A stretch of 64,000 nt of DNA from Gynurincola endophyticus (GTDB lineage: Bacteria > Bacteroidota > Bacteroidia > Chitinophagales > Chitinophagaceae): assembly GCF_003991195.1 (NCBI RefSeq), contig NZ_RCWL01000004.1, positions 62,001 to 126,000 on the forward strand. Reading direction: 5' to 3'. Position numbers and translations under genes: made by a program. The notes below the pieces were generated by a model. It was not told the origin of the DNA. It did not search any database and saw only the letters and a program-made list of their open reading frames with translations. This document shows, in pieces, positions 26,222 through 34,345 of this stretch; positions within the stretch are counted from its first letter, which is position 1, and each line of letters opens with the position of its first letter.

Positions 26222-27187
26222 ATGAATTCTTTAAAGAATATTTTTTTAATCCTGCTCTCAGTTGTATTTTTTGGTACTGCCTGTACAAAAACAGAAGATT
26301 TACCCCCTTTAAGTCAGAGCCAGTTATTAAGTTTTAAAGTTGCTACACTTGATGGTGAGCTGGTAGCTGCAGTTGATCAGACAGATAAAACAATCACCAT
26401 ATATGTTCCTTTCTATTATGAATTTGATGTAATTGACCCGATTATTACAGTTTCAGCGGGTGCCCGATTAAAAGAAGAAGTACTTCCGGTAAGTGTGCTG
26501 GCAGATGATGTTCAATACACTGTGATCGGATCAGACAATAGCGAAACCGTTTATGCCCTTACAGTTAAGTTACTTCAGCTCACTCCTCTCACCATGAGAG
26601 AATTATCATCCGAAACCAACACTGCCACTATGGTTATCGGAGCTTATAACGTAAAAGTATACGGAAGCTTTAATACTACTGACGCCAGCAAAATCACCAT
26701 TTTTGTAGTAGATGAAGAAGGAAATGAATATCCTACCAATGCCAATACCGGGTTCGGCCCTGCAAGTGTTGCTGTAACACAAAATGGCAATGGACTGAAA
26801 GAATATTCATTCGGTAATATACAAATACCTCAAACGCTTACACCGGGATTATATTATATAAGAGGAAAAGTATTAGGACAGGTAGGCACTACAAAGTATC
26901 CGGTGAGAATGGTATGGGGATTACCGGTATTTGTTTACGCTACTATTGATGTTAAAGCCACCGAAACGTTTAAACTGGAAACCGCAAGTGCTGCACTGAA
27001 TGACGTCAGAAGAGTTTACTTCATTGTAAACGGTGTAGAAAAAGATCTTGAAATTGTTAGTCAGACCTATAGAGATGTAACAGTTCGCGTACCGTCAGAT
27101 ATGCCTCCGGGATCTTATAATCCAAAAGTAGTTTGTGGAACTGTTGGAACGGCCTCTCCTTTCTGGAACATTACCATCAGCGAATAA
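26222..27187 (+). CDS. DUF5018-like/IPT lipoprotein A (cassette 1)
   Basis: A 321-residue lipoprotein, lipobox FGTAC (about Cys21). The N-terminal domain (about 35-125) shows the DUF5018-like pattern: LLSFKVATLDGELVAAVDQTDKTITIYVPF, IDPIITVSAGARL, YTVIGSDNSETVYALTV. The remainder is beta-rich with IPT/TIG-like segments (KVYGSFNTTDASKITIFVVDEEGNEYP). It is paralogous to the protein at 29849. Next to HmuY-type genes it is probably a surface-exposed accessory that binds heme or a heme protein, but no such role has been shown to my knowledge. It is 28 bp before lipoprotein B. Confidence 0.8.
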   Translation: MNSLKNIFLILLSVVFFGTACTKTEDLPPLSQSQLLSFKVATLDGELVAAVDQTDKTITIYVPFYYEFDVIDPIITVSAGARLKEEVLPVSVLADDVQYTVIGSDNSETVYALTVKLLQLTPLTMRELSSETNTATMVIGAYNVKVYGSFNTTDASKITIFVVDEEGNEYPTNANTGFGPASVAVTQNGNGLKEYSFGNIQIPQTLTPGLYYIRGKVLGQVGTTKYPVRMVWGLPVFVYATIDVKATETFKLETASAALNDVRRVYFIVNGVEKDLEIVSQTYRDVTVRVPSDMPPGSYNPKVVCGTVGTASPFWNITISE

Positions 27188-27215
27188 CCCCTGTCAAAAC
27201 CTTTAAAAATTAAAC

Positions 27216-28181
27216 ATGTACTTAATTAATAAACTTACTCATAAAACAATTCTTTCATCAATAGGAACCATTGTTCTTTTATCAGCTGTATTGTTCTCGT
27301 GCAAAAAAGAAGATGCTAAAATTCCCTATACTGAAGTTGTAAATTTCACTGTTGATGTTGAAGGCGAAGCTGTAAAAGCGGCTGTTGATAATGACAAAAT
27401 CATTTTATACTGGCCGTTAGAAAAGGATATTCCTGAAACAATCAGCCCGGTGATCAATGTATCAAAAAATGCTACTATCAGTCCGGCTTCAGGAGCTACA
27501 ATTTCTACCACTGAAACAGTAGTTTACACTGTTACGTCAGAAACTGGTGCTGTACGTAAGTACACATTATACATTCCGAATAACAAAGTAAAACCTTACA
27601 TAAAATCATGGGATGGACTGACTCTCTACAATGGAAAAGCATTTATAGTGGAAGGCAATCAGATTAATATACGCGGAGATTATTTCAGTACAAAAGAAAA
27701 CGGATCTCGTGTATTCATTACCAATGAAAACAATCAGGAAGTAGAAGCTGAAATAGTGGCTAAAACCGGATTAGTATTTGGTTTCAGACCAAAAGAAATA
27801 GGAACATATAAAAAGTTCAGATTCGAATCAGCAGGATACACTTTTACTTTTGATACTGTATTTCATTACGTAAGCGATCCATTCTCACGTATATCCTACC
27901 CTACTGAAAATATAACAGTAAAACAGGGAGAAGATTTTGTATTAACAGGAAAAAACCTTGACAAAATCAGCAGTGTAGTTCTAACAAAATTAAGTGGTGG
28001 TGATCAATATGAACTGGTGATCAAGAATGCTACTTCAGCAACGATTACACTGACAACTCCCGCAACAATACCAACCGGAGAATATAATTATTTACTTTAT
28101 AAGCAAAATGCAGGAGAGTATCACGACATTATAAATGGCCAGCTTGCTTTATGGGAAACTGCAATAATAGTAACCAATTAA
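27216..28181 (+). CDS. DUF5018-like/IPT lipoprotein B (cassette 1)
   Basis: A 321-residue lipoprotein, lipobox VLFSC (about Cys29). A DUF5018-like N-domain (EVVNFTVDVEGEAVKAAVDNDKIILYWPL, DIPETISPVINVSKNATISPASG, YTVTSETGAVRKYTLY) is followed by two IPT/TIG-like beta-sandwiches (about 140-320, with FVLTGKNLDKISSVVLTKL). Paralogous to 30808 (shared YWP, DIPETI, PASG, KKY/RKY). Lipoprotein A is only distantly related, through the DUF5018-like domain. It closes the lipoprotein part of cassette 1. A hairpin separates it from the heme oxygenase gene. Function inferred only from location. Confidence 0.8.
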   Translation: MYLINKLTHKTILSSIGTIVLLSAVLFSCKKEDAKIPYTEVVNFTVDVEGEAVKAAVDNDKIILYWPLEKDIPETISPVINVSKNATISPASGATISTTETVVYTVTSETGAVRKYTLYIPNNKVKPYIKSWDGLTLYNGKAFIVEGNQINIRGDYFSTKENGSRVFITNENNQEVEAEIVAKTGLVFGFRPKEIGTYKKFRFESAGYTFTFDTVFHYVSDPFSRISYPTENITVKQGEDFVLTGKNLDKISSVVLTKLSGGDQYELVIKNATSATITLTTPATIPTGEYNYLLYKQNAGEYHDIINGQLALWETAIIVTN

Positions 28182-28191
28182 TACTTACATC

Positions 28192-28219
28192 AATGAGCTA
28201 TTGTTGTCAATAGCTCATT
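28192..28219 (+). terminator. 12-bp perfect hairpin between lipoprotein B and heme oxygenase
   Basis: AATGAGCTATTG (28192-28203) pairs with CAATAGCTCATT (28208-28219) across a 4-base loop. No T-run follows, so it may be a partial terminator or an mRNA-stabilising element that lowers or separates heme oxygenase expression. Confidence 0.6.
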
Positions 28220-28246
28220 CTTACAATCATACAAAAATACACGACT

Positions 28247-28813
28247 ATGTTAAGTAACAGCATCAAAGAAGCTACCAAAAGTGCCCATCAGCAATTAGAA
28301 GTAGTGGTAGTAAAAAAGTTAAAAGCTATCAGAAGTCATGCAGATTATGCAGATTTATTAAAACACTTTTATTCATATTTCAGTACGGTAGAAAAAACTA
28401 TCGCTCCATACATTACGACTGAAGTGTTACCTGATTACAGTCAGAGACGTACTTCTATTTACCTGAAACAGGATATCGAAGCGTTAGGGTTTTCAACACA
28501 AGAACTACCTGCTGCACAAGCTCCTGAAATCAATAGTACTATTGAAGCATTAGGTGCTTTATATGTAATGGAAGGTAGTATAATGGGTGGTAAAATCATC
28601 GTTCAGATGTTAGAAAAAGGTGGTATTACCAATGGAGTTTCGTTTTTTTCAGGATACGGAGAAAATACCGGCAGAATGTGGGGTGCATTTACAGAAGTAA
28701 TGAATCACCATGCACCTACCGAAGCTGATGAGCAAAAAGCGATTCATGCCGCCAATGAAACTTTCAGCAGATTCGGCGATGTTTTTACTTCTTCACTGGT
28801 AGCAAACTCATAG
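28247..28813 (+). CDS. Bacterial heme oxygenase
   Basis: A 188-residue cytosolic protein of the heme oxygenase family, which opens heme to biliverdin, iron and CO. The proximal heme ligand is expected at His14 in KSAHQQLE. The distal helix is visible as ALGALYVMEGSIMGGKII (about 100-117), with the flexible glycines GSIMGG. Length suits bacterial HemO/BphO-type enzymes. No signal peptide. It sits between the two lipoprotein cassettes on the same strand, so imported heme can be used as an iron source. A nested hairpin with a T-run follows its stop. Confidence 0.9.
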   Translation: MLSNSIKEATKSAHQQLEVVVVKKLKAIRSHADYADLLKHFYSYFSTVEKTIAPYITTEVLPDYSQRRTSIYLKQDIEALGFSTQELPAAQAPEINSTIEALGALYVMEGSIMGGKIIVQMLEKGGITNGVSFFSGYGENTGRMWGAFTEVMNHHAPTEADEQKAIHAANETFSRFGDVFTSSLVANS

Positions 28814-28825
28814 TACTATATTTTC

Positions 28826-28906
28826 ATTGACGGCAGGCAATTATCTGAGATCCGTTTTTTACGAAACACTACTTTCTTAGATAAAAAATATCTGCCGTCA
28901 ATTTTT
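28826..28906 (+). terminator. Nested hairpin terminator after heme oxygenase
   Basis: Outer stem ATTGACGGCAG (28826-28836) with CTGCCGTCAAT (28892-28902). Inside, TTATCTGAGA pairs with TCTTAGATAA with one mismatch. Five T follow the stem. It ends the first lipoprotein/heme oxygenase unit. Confidence 0.7.
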
Positions 28907-28958
28907 CAAACTGTTTAGCATACAAAATTTACCGAAAAGCATACAAATGAAATCCAAA

Positions 28959-28995
28959 TTCGTAAATGAAAAACATTGATTGTACATCAATTTTG
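28959..28995 (+). promoter_or_regulatory. Candidate promoter/operator of cassette 2
   Basis: TTCGTAAATG (28959-28968), palindrome ATTGAT-TGTAC-ATCAAT (28975-28991) and CAATTTTG (28988-28995, one mismatch to the -7 consensus) lie 50-85 bp before the ATG at 29044. The TTCGTAAATG box and its spacing to the -7-like element match the hmuY promoter at 24593. Confidence 0.45.
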
Positions 28996-29043
28996 CATTT
29001 TAGAATGATTGTATAGCAAAATTATTAAACCCTGTAATTCAAA

Positions 29044-29826
29044 ATGTATCAGAAAAGGAATTTTGTAGAAAAAGTAAAATTAGCAGCAGCACTAGTACTG
29101 TCTTTATCACTCGTGCTGGTATCCTGCTCAAAAGATAAAGAAATTATTGAAGACGAAGAGCCTCCGGTAGGCACAGAACATTACTATAAACTGCACCGGA
29201 TTAATAACCTGCCTACCGGATCAGAAGAATCGTCTGTTTCGCTAGACAATCGCCCTCCTATTTATTTAAATTTTGCTACCGGCACACTGGTAGATGCCAG
29301 ATACGCTAAAACAAGCAGATGGGATATGGCATTAGGAGGAATGTTTAATTGTTATTTCTCAGGAAATAATGGTACTAATGGTACTAACTTAGGATTTATG
29401 GGGCCCGGTGTTGGAGGAATTTATATTGTTGATAAACCTTTTGACGAGGTTATTGAAATTCCGAGCGACAATCTGTTTCAAACCGCTGCTGATGTTTACG
29501 GATCAGATGCAGCGGGCAATTTCGGCGATCGTATTGGTTGGTTTTTGTATGACTTCGATGGCGTTATTGTCAGCGATGGAAGACCGGAGAAACAACACGT
29601 CGCTTATGCTTTAGCCGAACCATTAACACTTACTAACGGAAAAGTCTTATCACCCAGAACAGTAATTGTTCGTACTGCAAAAGGTGATTATGTAAAAATA
29701 AAAATGATCAGTTGTTATAAAGATATCTATACACAAGCTGACTGGTACATTAATTCACCATTCATCTATTTCACCTTTGAATATGTGGTGGTACCAAAAG
29801 GAAGCAACAGATTTGAAATCAAATAA
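29044..29826 (+). CDS. HmuY-family lipoprotein, long form (cassette 2)
   Basis: A 260-residue lipoprotein, lipobox VLVSC (about Cys28). Body colinear with the protein at 25452: YYKLHRINNLP, KTSRWDMALGGMFNCYFSGNNG, GWFLYDFDG, KQHVAYALAE, PRTVIVRTAKGDYVKIKMISCYK. It is a HmuY-type beta protein expected to bind heme at the surface. Its own promoter-like region shares a sequence box with the hmuY promoter. It is 22 bp before the next lipoprotein gene. The second copy may have a different heme source or affinity; that is inference. Confidence 0.85.
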   Translation: MYQKRNFVEKVKLAAALVLSLSLVLVSCSKDKEIIEDEEPPVGTEHYYKLHRINNLPTGSEESSVSLDNRPPIYLNFATGTLVDARYAKTSRWDMALGGMFNCYFSGNNGTNGTNLGFMGPGVGGIYIVDKPFDEVIEIPSDNLFQTAADVYGSDAAGNFGDRIGWFLYDFDGVIVSDGRPEKQHVAYALAEPLTLTNGKVLSPRTVIVRTAKGDYVKIKMISCYKDIYTQADWYINSPFIYFTFEYVVVPKGSNRFEIK

Positions 29827-29848
29827 TAACTTTTCAAAAGAAACTATC

Positions 29849-30799
29849 ATGAAATATTCTTTCAAAAGAGTATATCTTTTAACTGCTTTATTCGGAGTTT
29901 GCACCATCATTTTCAGTGCCTGCACCAAAACAGAGAAATTACCAGACGAACCTAAGAACAAAATCACTGCTTACAAAATAGAAACAGCAGAAGGTATTTT
30001 ATTCGGCGCCATCGATAATATCAATAATACCATTAAAGTATATATACCGTATTATTTCGACTTTGCTATCATCGACCCTATCATTGAATTGAGTGAAGGG
30101 GCTAAGCTTAAAAACGAAGCAGAGCCAATTGAAATCGATGCACAGGATTATATTTATACAGTAGTAGGTGCTGACAATACTACCCGTGATTATAAACTTA
30201 TTATTGACATTCAGATTTCAAGACCACTTTGGGTAGAACGTATGGGAACAAGAAGTTATCTCGGAAACGGGTTTTCTGTATATGGTAATTTCAATACAAA
30301 AGATGCAACCGAACCGAAGTTGTTCATTGTAGATGAAGAAAATAATGAATATCCTTTAATCATTGCTGAAGGACACAACGTTTCAATTGTTCCGAGTGGA
30401 AATAATACTTACGGAATCACCGGTTATTTTTCACCTCAAAATTTGAGTCTGGAAAAACTTTATAAAGTAAGAGCAAAATTCCGTGGAATGACAGCAGATG
30501 GTGAGCAATGGTTTGAATTCACTCAATTTCAACCTCAATTCCACAATCTGACACCTTATGTTGAAGTAAAACGTGGTGATACGGTAACTCGTTATGCTTC
30601 TGCATCTACATTAGTAAAGCCAACCAGAATGTTTACCTATATTGATGGAGTAGAAACAGAAATGGAAATCATTTCATGGGACTTTGAAAAAATGACTTTT
30701 GTTGTTCCTGAAAACATGACTTATGGAATTACCTATGACACACGCGTATCATTCCAGAACTTCATGGACGCTCAAATTATCTTTAACGTTATTGAATAA
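29849..30799 (+). CDS. DUF5018-like/IPT lipoprotein A' (cassette 2)
   Basis: A 316-residue lipoprotein starting at 29849 (MKYSFKRVYLL). An open frame reaches back to 29777, but that would overlap the previous gene and bury the signal peptide. Lipobox FSAC near residue 24. The N-domain is like that of protein A: IETAEGILFGAIDNINNTIKVYIPYYFDFAIIDPIIELSEGAKL, then YTVVGADNTTRDYKLII. The C-terminal part has beta-sandwich segments (VYGNFNTKDATEPKLFIVDEENNEYP) colinear with A. Paralogue of 26222; 8 bp before B'. Role inferred from the heme context. Confidence 0.8.
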   Translation: MKYSFKRVYLLTALFGVCTIIFSACTKTEKLPDEPKNKITAYKIETAEGILFGAIDNINNTIKVYIPYYFDFAIIDPIIELSEGAKLKNEAEPIEIDAQDYIYTVVGADNTTRDYKLIIDIQISRPLWVERMGTRSYLGNGFSVYGNFNTKDATEPKLFIVDEENNEYPLIIAEGHNVSIVPSGNNTYGITGYFSPQNLSLEKLYKVRAKFRGMTADGEQWFEFTQFQPQFHNLTPYVEVKRGDTVTRYASASTLVKPTRMFTYIDGVETEMEIISWDFEKMTFVVPENMTYGITYDTRVSFQNFMDAQIIFNVIE

Positions 30800-30807
30800 A
30801 TTTTCTC

Positions 30808-31755
30808 ATGAAAGATCAAATTTCTAAAAATATACTACTGTTAATAATTTTTGCAGCGTCTTGTTTTACTGCCTGTAAAAAGGAAACAGAAAAATACGAC
30901 AATACAGAAATAATTCTATTTGAATATACGGATACGAATGGAGAAACCTTGCAGGCACCTGTATATGGTGACACCATTTACGTTTATTGGCCTCCGATGC
31001 AGGATATACCGGAAACAATTACACCGGCAATTACCTTACATCAGTCTGCAAATATTTTTCCGGCCAGTGGCCATACATTAAACCTTACCGATAACAACGG
31101 TTATACAATTACTGCAGAAAACGGTTCTGTAAAAAAATATAATGTTAAACTGATTATTAATCAACCTTATCCTTTTATCAGTCAGCTACAAAACATTAAT
31201 ACTGCAAATGGTAACAGGTTTTGGGTGAATAATAAAAACCTCACGTTCGCAGGAGATAATTTCCTTTTTGATGGTATGGAAACAAAAGTCTGGGCAAAAG
31301 ACGAAAGTGGTGTAAAAACTCCGGTAACAATTGTTTCTAATACAGGTGCGCGACTGATTGTTTCAGCCCCTCCAAAAGGCAAATACAAGCTCATCATCGA
31401 ACTAGGTATCCGTGAGGTAGAATATTTTTACGATGTAGAAGTGATTGAACCATTTGCAACACCGGCCTTTAATTTCACTACCGGCGGTTCAGTAAAAAGA
31501 GGTGAAACAATTACCCTTTCAGGAACACTACTCAACAAGATGACAAAAGTTACATTAGGTGATTATTTTGGAGTAAACATTCCATTAACGATCGTTACAG
31601 CAACTGAATCATCCATTATGTTACAAGTTCCGTCAGATGCAGCTACCGGATCCTGGAATCTCTTAAAGTTTGAATATTCCGGCGATCAGTATTACAACGC
31701 AGGGGCTTTATCAAGTTATTTATCAGGAGCACGTGTTATCAGTATTACACAATAA
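30808..31755 (+). CDS. DUF5018-like/IPT lipoprotein B' (cassette 2)
   Basis: A 315-residue lipoprotein, lipobox FTAC (about Cys22). A DUF5018-like N-domain (ILFEYTDTNGETLQAPVYGDTIYVYWPP, DIPETITPAITLHQSANIFPASG, YTITAENGSVKKYNVKL) precedes IPT/TIG-like sandwiches (ETITLSGTLLNKMTKVTLG near 235). Paralogue of B at 27216, with the same domain order and identical DIPETI and PASG motifs. It precedes the TonB receptor gene by 163 bp, with a hairpin and T-run in between. Probable surface accessory of heme capture; not proven. Confidence 0.8.
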   Translation: MKDQISKNILLLIIFAASCFTACKKETEKYDNTEIILFEYTDTNGETLQAPVYGDTIYVYWPPMQDIPETITPAITLHQSANIFPASGHTLNLTDNNGYTITAENGSVKKYNVKLIINQPYPFISQLQNINTANGNRFWVNNKNLTFAGDNFLFDGMETKVWAKDESGVKTPVTIVSNTGARLIVSAPPKGKYKLIIELGIREVEYFYDVEVIEPFATPAFNFTTGGSVKRGETITLSGTLLNKMTKVTLGDYFGVNIPLTIVTATESSIMLQVPSDAATGSWNLLKFEYSGDQYYNAGALSSYLSGARVISITQ

Positions 31756-31866
31756 TTTTTTATAGAAACTTAAATAAGTCAAACATTCAGTCCTTTTAAA
31801 ATCCAAACCAGTGAACTTACTCGGAGATAATTCCGAACCATAGATAACCATTTATCCAAAACAGTA

Positions 31867-31906
31867 AACACATAGTTGAAATTCAGCTATGTGTTCTGTT
31901 GTTTTT
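31867..31906 (+). terminator. Terminator-like hairpin just before the heme receptor start
   Basis: AACACATAG (31867-31875) pairs with CTATGTGTT (31887-31895) over an 11-base loop, followed by CTGTTG and five T (31902-31906). The receptor ATG is at 31919. It may end the lipoprotein operon or act as an attenuator controlling how much receptor is made. Confidence 0.6.
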
Positions 31907-31918
31907 AAAGCATATTGT

Positions 31919-34300
31919 ATGTATCATCTGTCAAAAATATTTTTCACATTCATCTTCTTGCTTTTAAGCCATGTTCTCACGGCCCAGAAAGTTAATATCA
32001 GTGGCGCCGTGACGGACACTTCAGGCCGGCCTTTAGCAGGAATCACCATCCGGCTTGAACCTGACAGACATCTTACCCAGACAGATGAGAAAGGACAGTT
32101 TATTATCAAAAATATTTATCCGGGTAATTATACCCTCATAGCCACTAGTGTTGGTTTTTTAGAACTCAATCAAACAATAACAGTTGAAAGCAATAACAAA
32201 AACTTTGTTGCTATTCGCCTGGAGGAAGGCATTAATGAATTAGATGCAGTAACTGTTCATACGATATCTAAAACCAGTAGTCCTGATAACCTGATCAATA
32301 TTCAACGAGGTGCCATGCCGGTGACAGTCATCAGCAGGGAAACGATTGAGAAAATGGGCAGCAGAAGACTAGATGAAATACTAAAAGAACAAACCGGAAT
32401 TGCAGTGGTGAATGATATCAGTGGCGGGGCAAGAGCAACGGGTATTCAAATGCAGGGATTCAGTTCTGAATACATCATGATATTAATTGACGGGCAACCG
32501 ATGGTAGGGAGAAACTCAGGAAGTTTTGATTTATCCCGGATCAGCGTTACCAATATAGAACGGATAGAAATCGTGAAAGGTGCGTCCTCATGTTTATTCG
32601 GCAGTGAAGCATTAGGGGGAGCGATCAACATCGTGACGCGACACGGAGCTATACAGCCCCAGGCACTGGCCAATATTCAATATGGCAGTTTAAATATATC
32701 AGATGCAACACTTGAAGGAGAAACGCCCTTTCATCATAACAGAGGAACCGTAAATTTATCTGCCAATTATTATCATAGTGACGGATATAATACTGATCCA
32801 AACTATATTGCCCGAGGCACTACTGCTCCACCCTACGACGATTACAGTGTTCAGGGAAGAGCCAGGTATCAGCTTTCATCTAAAGGCATCATCGGCATGA
32901 GCGGAAGGTATGCTTTACGAAAATCATATATGGAAAAGAGGTTTGAATCTCAGAATGGTAATGTACACACCACCGGTGACAGGCAGGATATCGCAGATAT
33001 TAATCTTTCAATGTACTATAATCATGATTTTACCAATGGTTTAAAAAGTATGAGCCGCGTTTATGTGACCAGTTATTTATCTGATATGAGTGTAATGTGG
33101 CAGCAACAAAACAATGATATCAGTAGTGAAAAATTCAGGCAGACTCTTTATCGCTTTGAACAGCAGTTTGCATATGCATACAATAGTCGTTTGAAATTTA
33201 CCGGAGGTTTAGGTGCAGGGCTTGAAACGATGAATACCAATGCATATACTGAGGCAGGAAACATGGCTACTTACTTTTCATACCTTCAGCTGGATTGGTT
33301 ACCCTTTGCCAATACAGAAATTATGGGTGGTATCAGGTATGATGGTCATAATAATTACGGTGGAAAATTAAATCCAAGTATAGGGCTACAACAAAAGCTT
33401 AATTCAATAGTATCATTCAGGGTATCTGCAGGAACAGGATTTAAAGCACCTGATTTCAAGAATCGTTTTCAGGTATTTGTGAATCCTACCAGTAATTATA
33501 TGGTAATTGGTACGGAAGTATTGGCATCAACCTTAGCGCAATTACAAAATGCCGGAGAAATCAGCGAGATCCGTCAGTATCTTTTTAAGCAGATAGCCGG
33601 CAATCTTCAACCGGAAAGATCGGTTTCATTAAATACAGGTTTTATCATAAAACCAGCCAAAAATTTAAAGTTTGAAGTGGGTGGCTTTTACCACCGTCTT
33701 ACCAATCAGATATATAGTGTACAGGTAGCCACCGGCACTGGTAACCGTTTAATATTTTCTTATCAGAATCTTCCAAAATCGTATAATACCGGTTTTGAGG
33801 GATCATTTTCATGGGCTCCGATAAGCAATCTTGAAATCAGCGGAGGATATCAGTTTCTGATATCAAAAGACAGGAGTGTGAAGGATAGTATTCTTGCCGG
33901 AAATTTTCCCTGGAATAAGGTGAGAAACAACAATACCGGAGAAACATTTACGGCCCGGCCTTCCGACTATTGGGGAATAGAAAACAGATCACGGCATATG
34001 GCTAATCTACGGATCATGTACAGTATACCTTCAGCCGGCATCAATATCAGTTTCCGCACCAATTACAGAGGAAAATATGCATTTGGAGATGCGAATAACA
34101 ATAATTTCATTGACAAGTATGATCACTTTGTGAATGGTTATCTGCTTTTAAATGCATCTATTGAAAAAAAATTATTGCAAGACCGGCTAAGCATCCGGCT
34201 TACAGCTGATAATATCAATGATTACACAGATCGATTGATTCCCGGACAGCCCGGCAGGATTATTTTATTTGGAGCAAGTTATCGATTTCAAAAGTATTAA
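31919..34300 (+). CDS. HmuR-like TonB-dependent heme receptor
   Basis: A 793-residue outer-membrane receptor from the ATG at 31919 (MYHLSKIFF); an upstream in-frame ATG at 31889 lies inside the hairpin and is unlikely. Signal peptide to about TAQKV, regulatory-like domain (about 22-105), plug (about 125-250) with LDEILKEQTGIAVV, MILIDGQPMVGR and IEIVKGASSCLFGSEALGGAINIVT, then a BtuB/FhuA-type barrel. GFKAPDFKNRF near 505 and NLQPERS are typical of heme/vitamin B12-type receptors. With HmuY-like lipoproteins upstream it is the likely heme gate, comparable to HmuR. A 42-bp palindromic terminator follows directly. Confidence 0.92.
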   Translation: MYHLSKIFFTFIFLLLSHVLTAQKVNISGAVTDTSGRPLAGITIRLEPDRHLTQTDEKGQFIIKNIYPGNYTLIATSVGFLELNQTITVESNNKNFVAIRLEEGINELDAVTVHTISKTSSPDNLINIQRGAMPVTVISRETIEKMGSRRLDEILKEQTGIAVVNDISGGARATGIQMQGFSSEYIMILIDGQPMVGRNSGSFDLSRISVTNIERIEIVKGASSCLFGSEALGGAINIVTRHGAIQPQALANIQYGSLNISDATLEGETPFHHNRGTVNLSANYYHSDGYNTDPNYIARGTTAPPYDDYSVQGRARYQLSSKGIIGMSGRYALRKSYMEKRFESQNGNVHTTGDRQDIADINLSMYYNHDFTNGLKSMSRVYVTSYLSDMSVMWQQQNNDISSEKFRQTLYRFEQQFAYAYNSRLKFTGGLGAGLETMNTNAYTEAGNMATYFSYLQLDWLPFANTEIMGGIRYDGHNNYGGKLNPSIGLQQKLNSIVSFRVSAGTGFKAPDFKNRFQVFVNPTSNYMVIGTEVLASTLAQLQNAGEISEIRQYLFKQIAGNLQPERSVSLNTGFIIKPAKNLKFEVGGFYHRLTNQIYSVQVATGTGNRLIFSYQNLPKSYNTGFEGSFSWAPISNLEISGGYQFLISKDRSVKDSILAGNFPWNKVRNNNTGETFTARPSDYWGIENRSRHMANLRIMYSIPSAGINISFRTNYRGKYAFGDANNNNFIDKYDHFVNGYLLLNASIEKKLLQDRLSIRLTADNINDYTDRLIPGQPGRIILFGASYRFQKY

Positions 34301-34303
34301 ATT

Positions 34304-34345
34304 GAAAATAAAAATGCCGGTAATATTACCGGCATTTTTATTTTC
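34304..34345. terminator. Perfect 42-bp palindrome, terminator after heme receptor
   Basis: Two 21-base arms (34304-34324 and 34325-34345) are exact reverse complements with no spacer. GC core ATGCCGGTAAT/ATTACCGGCAT is flanked by A-rich and T-rich ends. It starts 3 bp after the receptor stop and works as a terminator on either strand. Confidence 0.85.

Noticed and set aside
29777-29848. Longer start of lipoprotein A'
   Set aside because: It overlaps the end of the previous gene and would put 24 residues before the lipoprotein signal.
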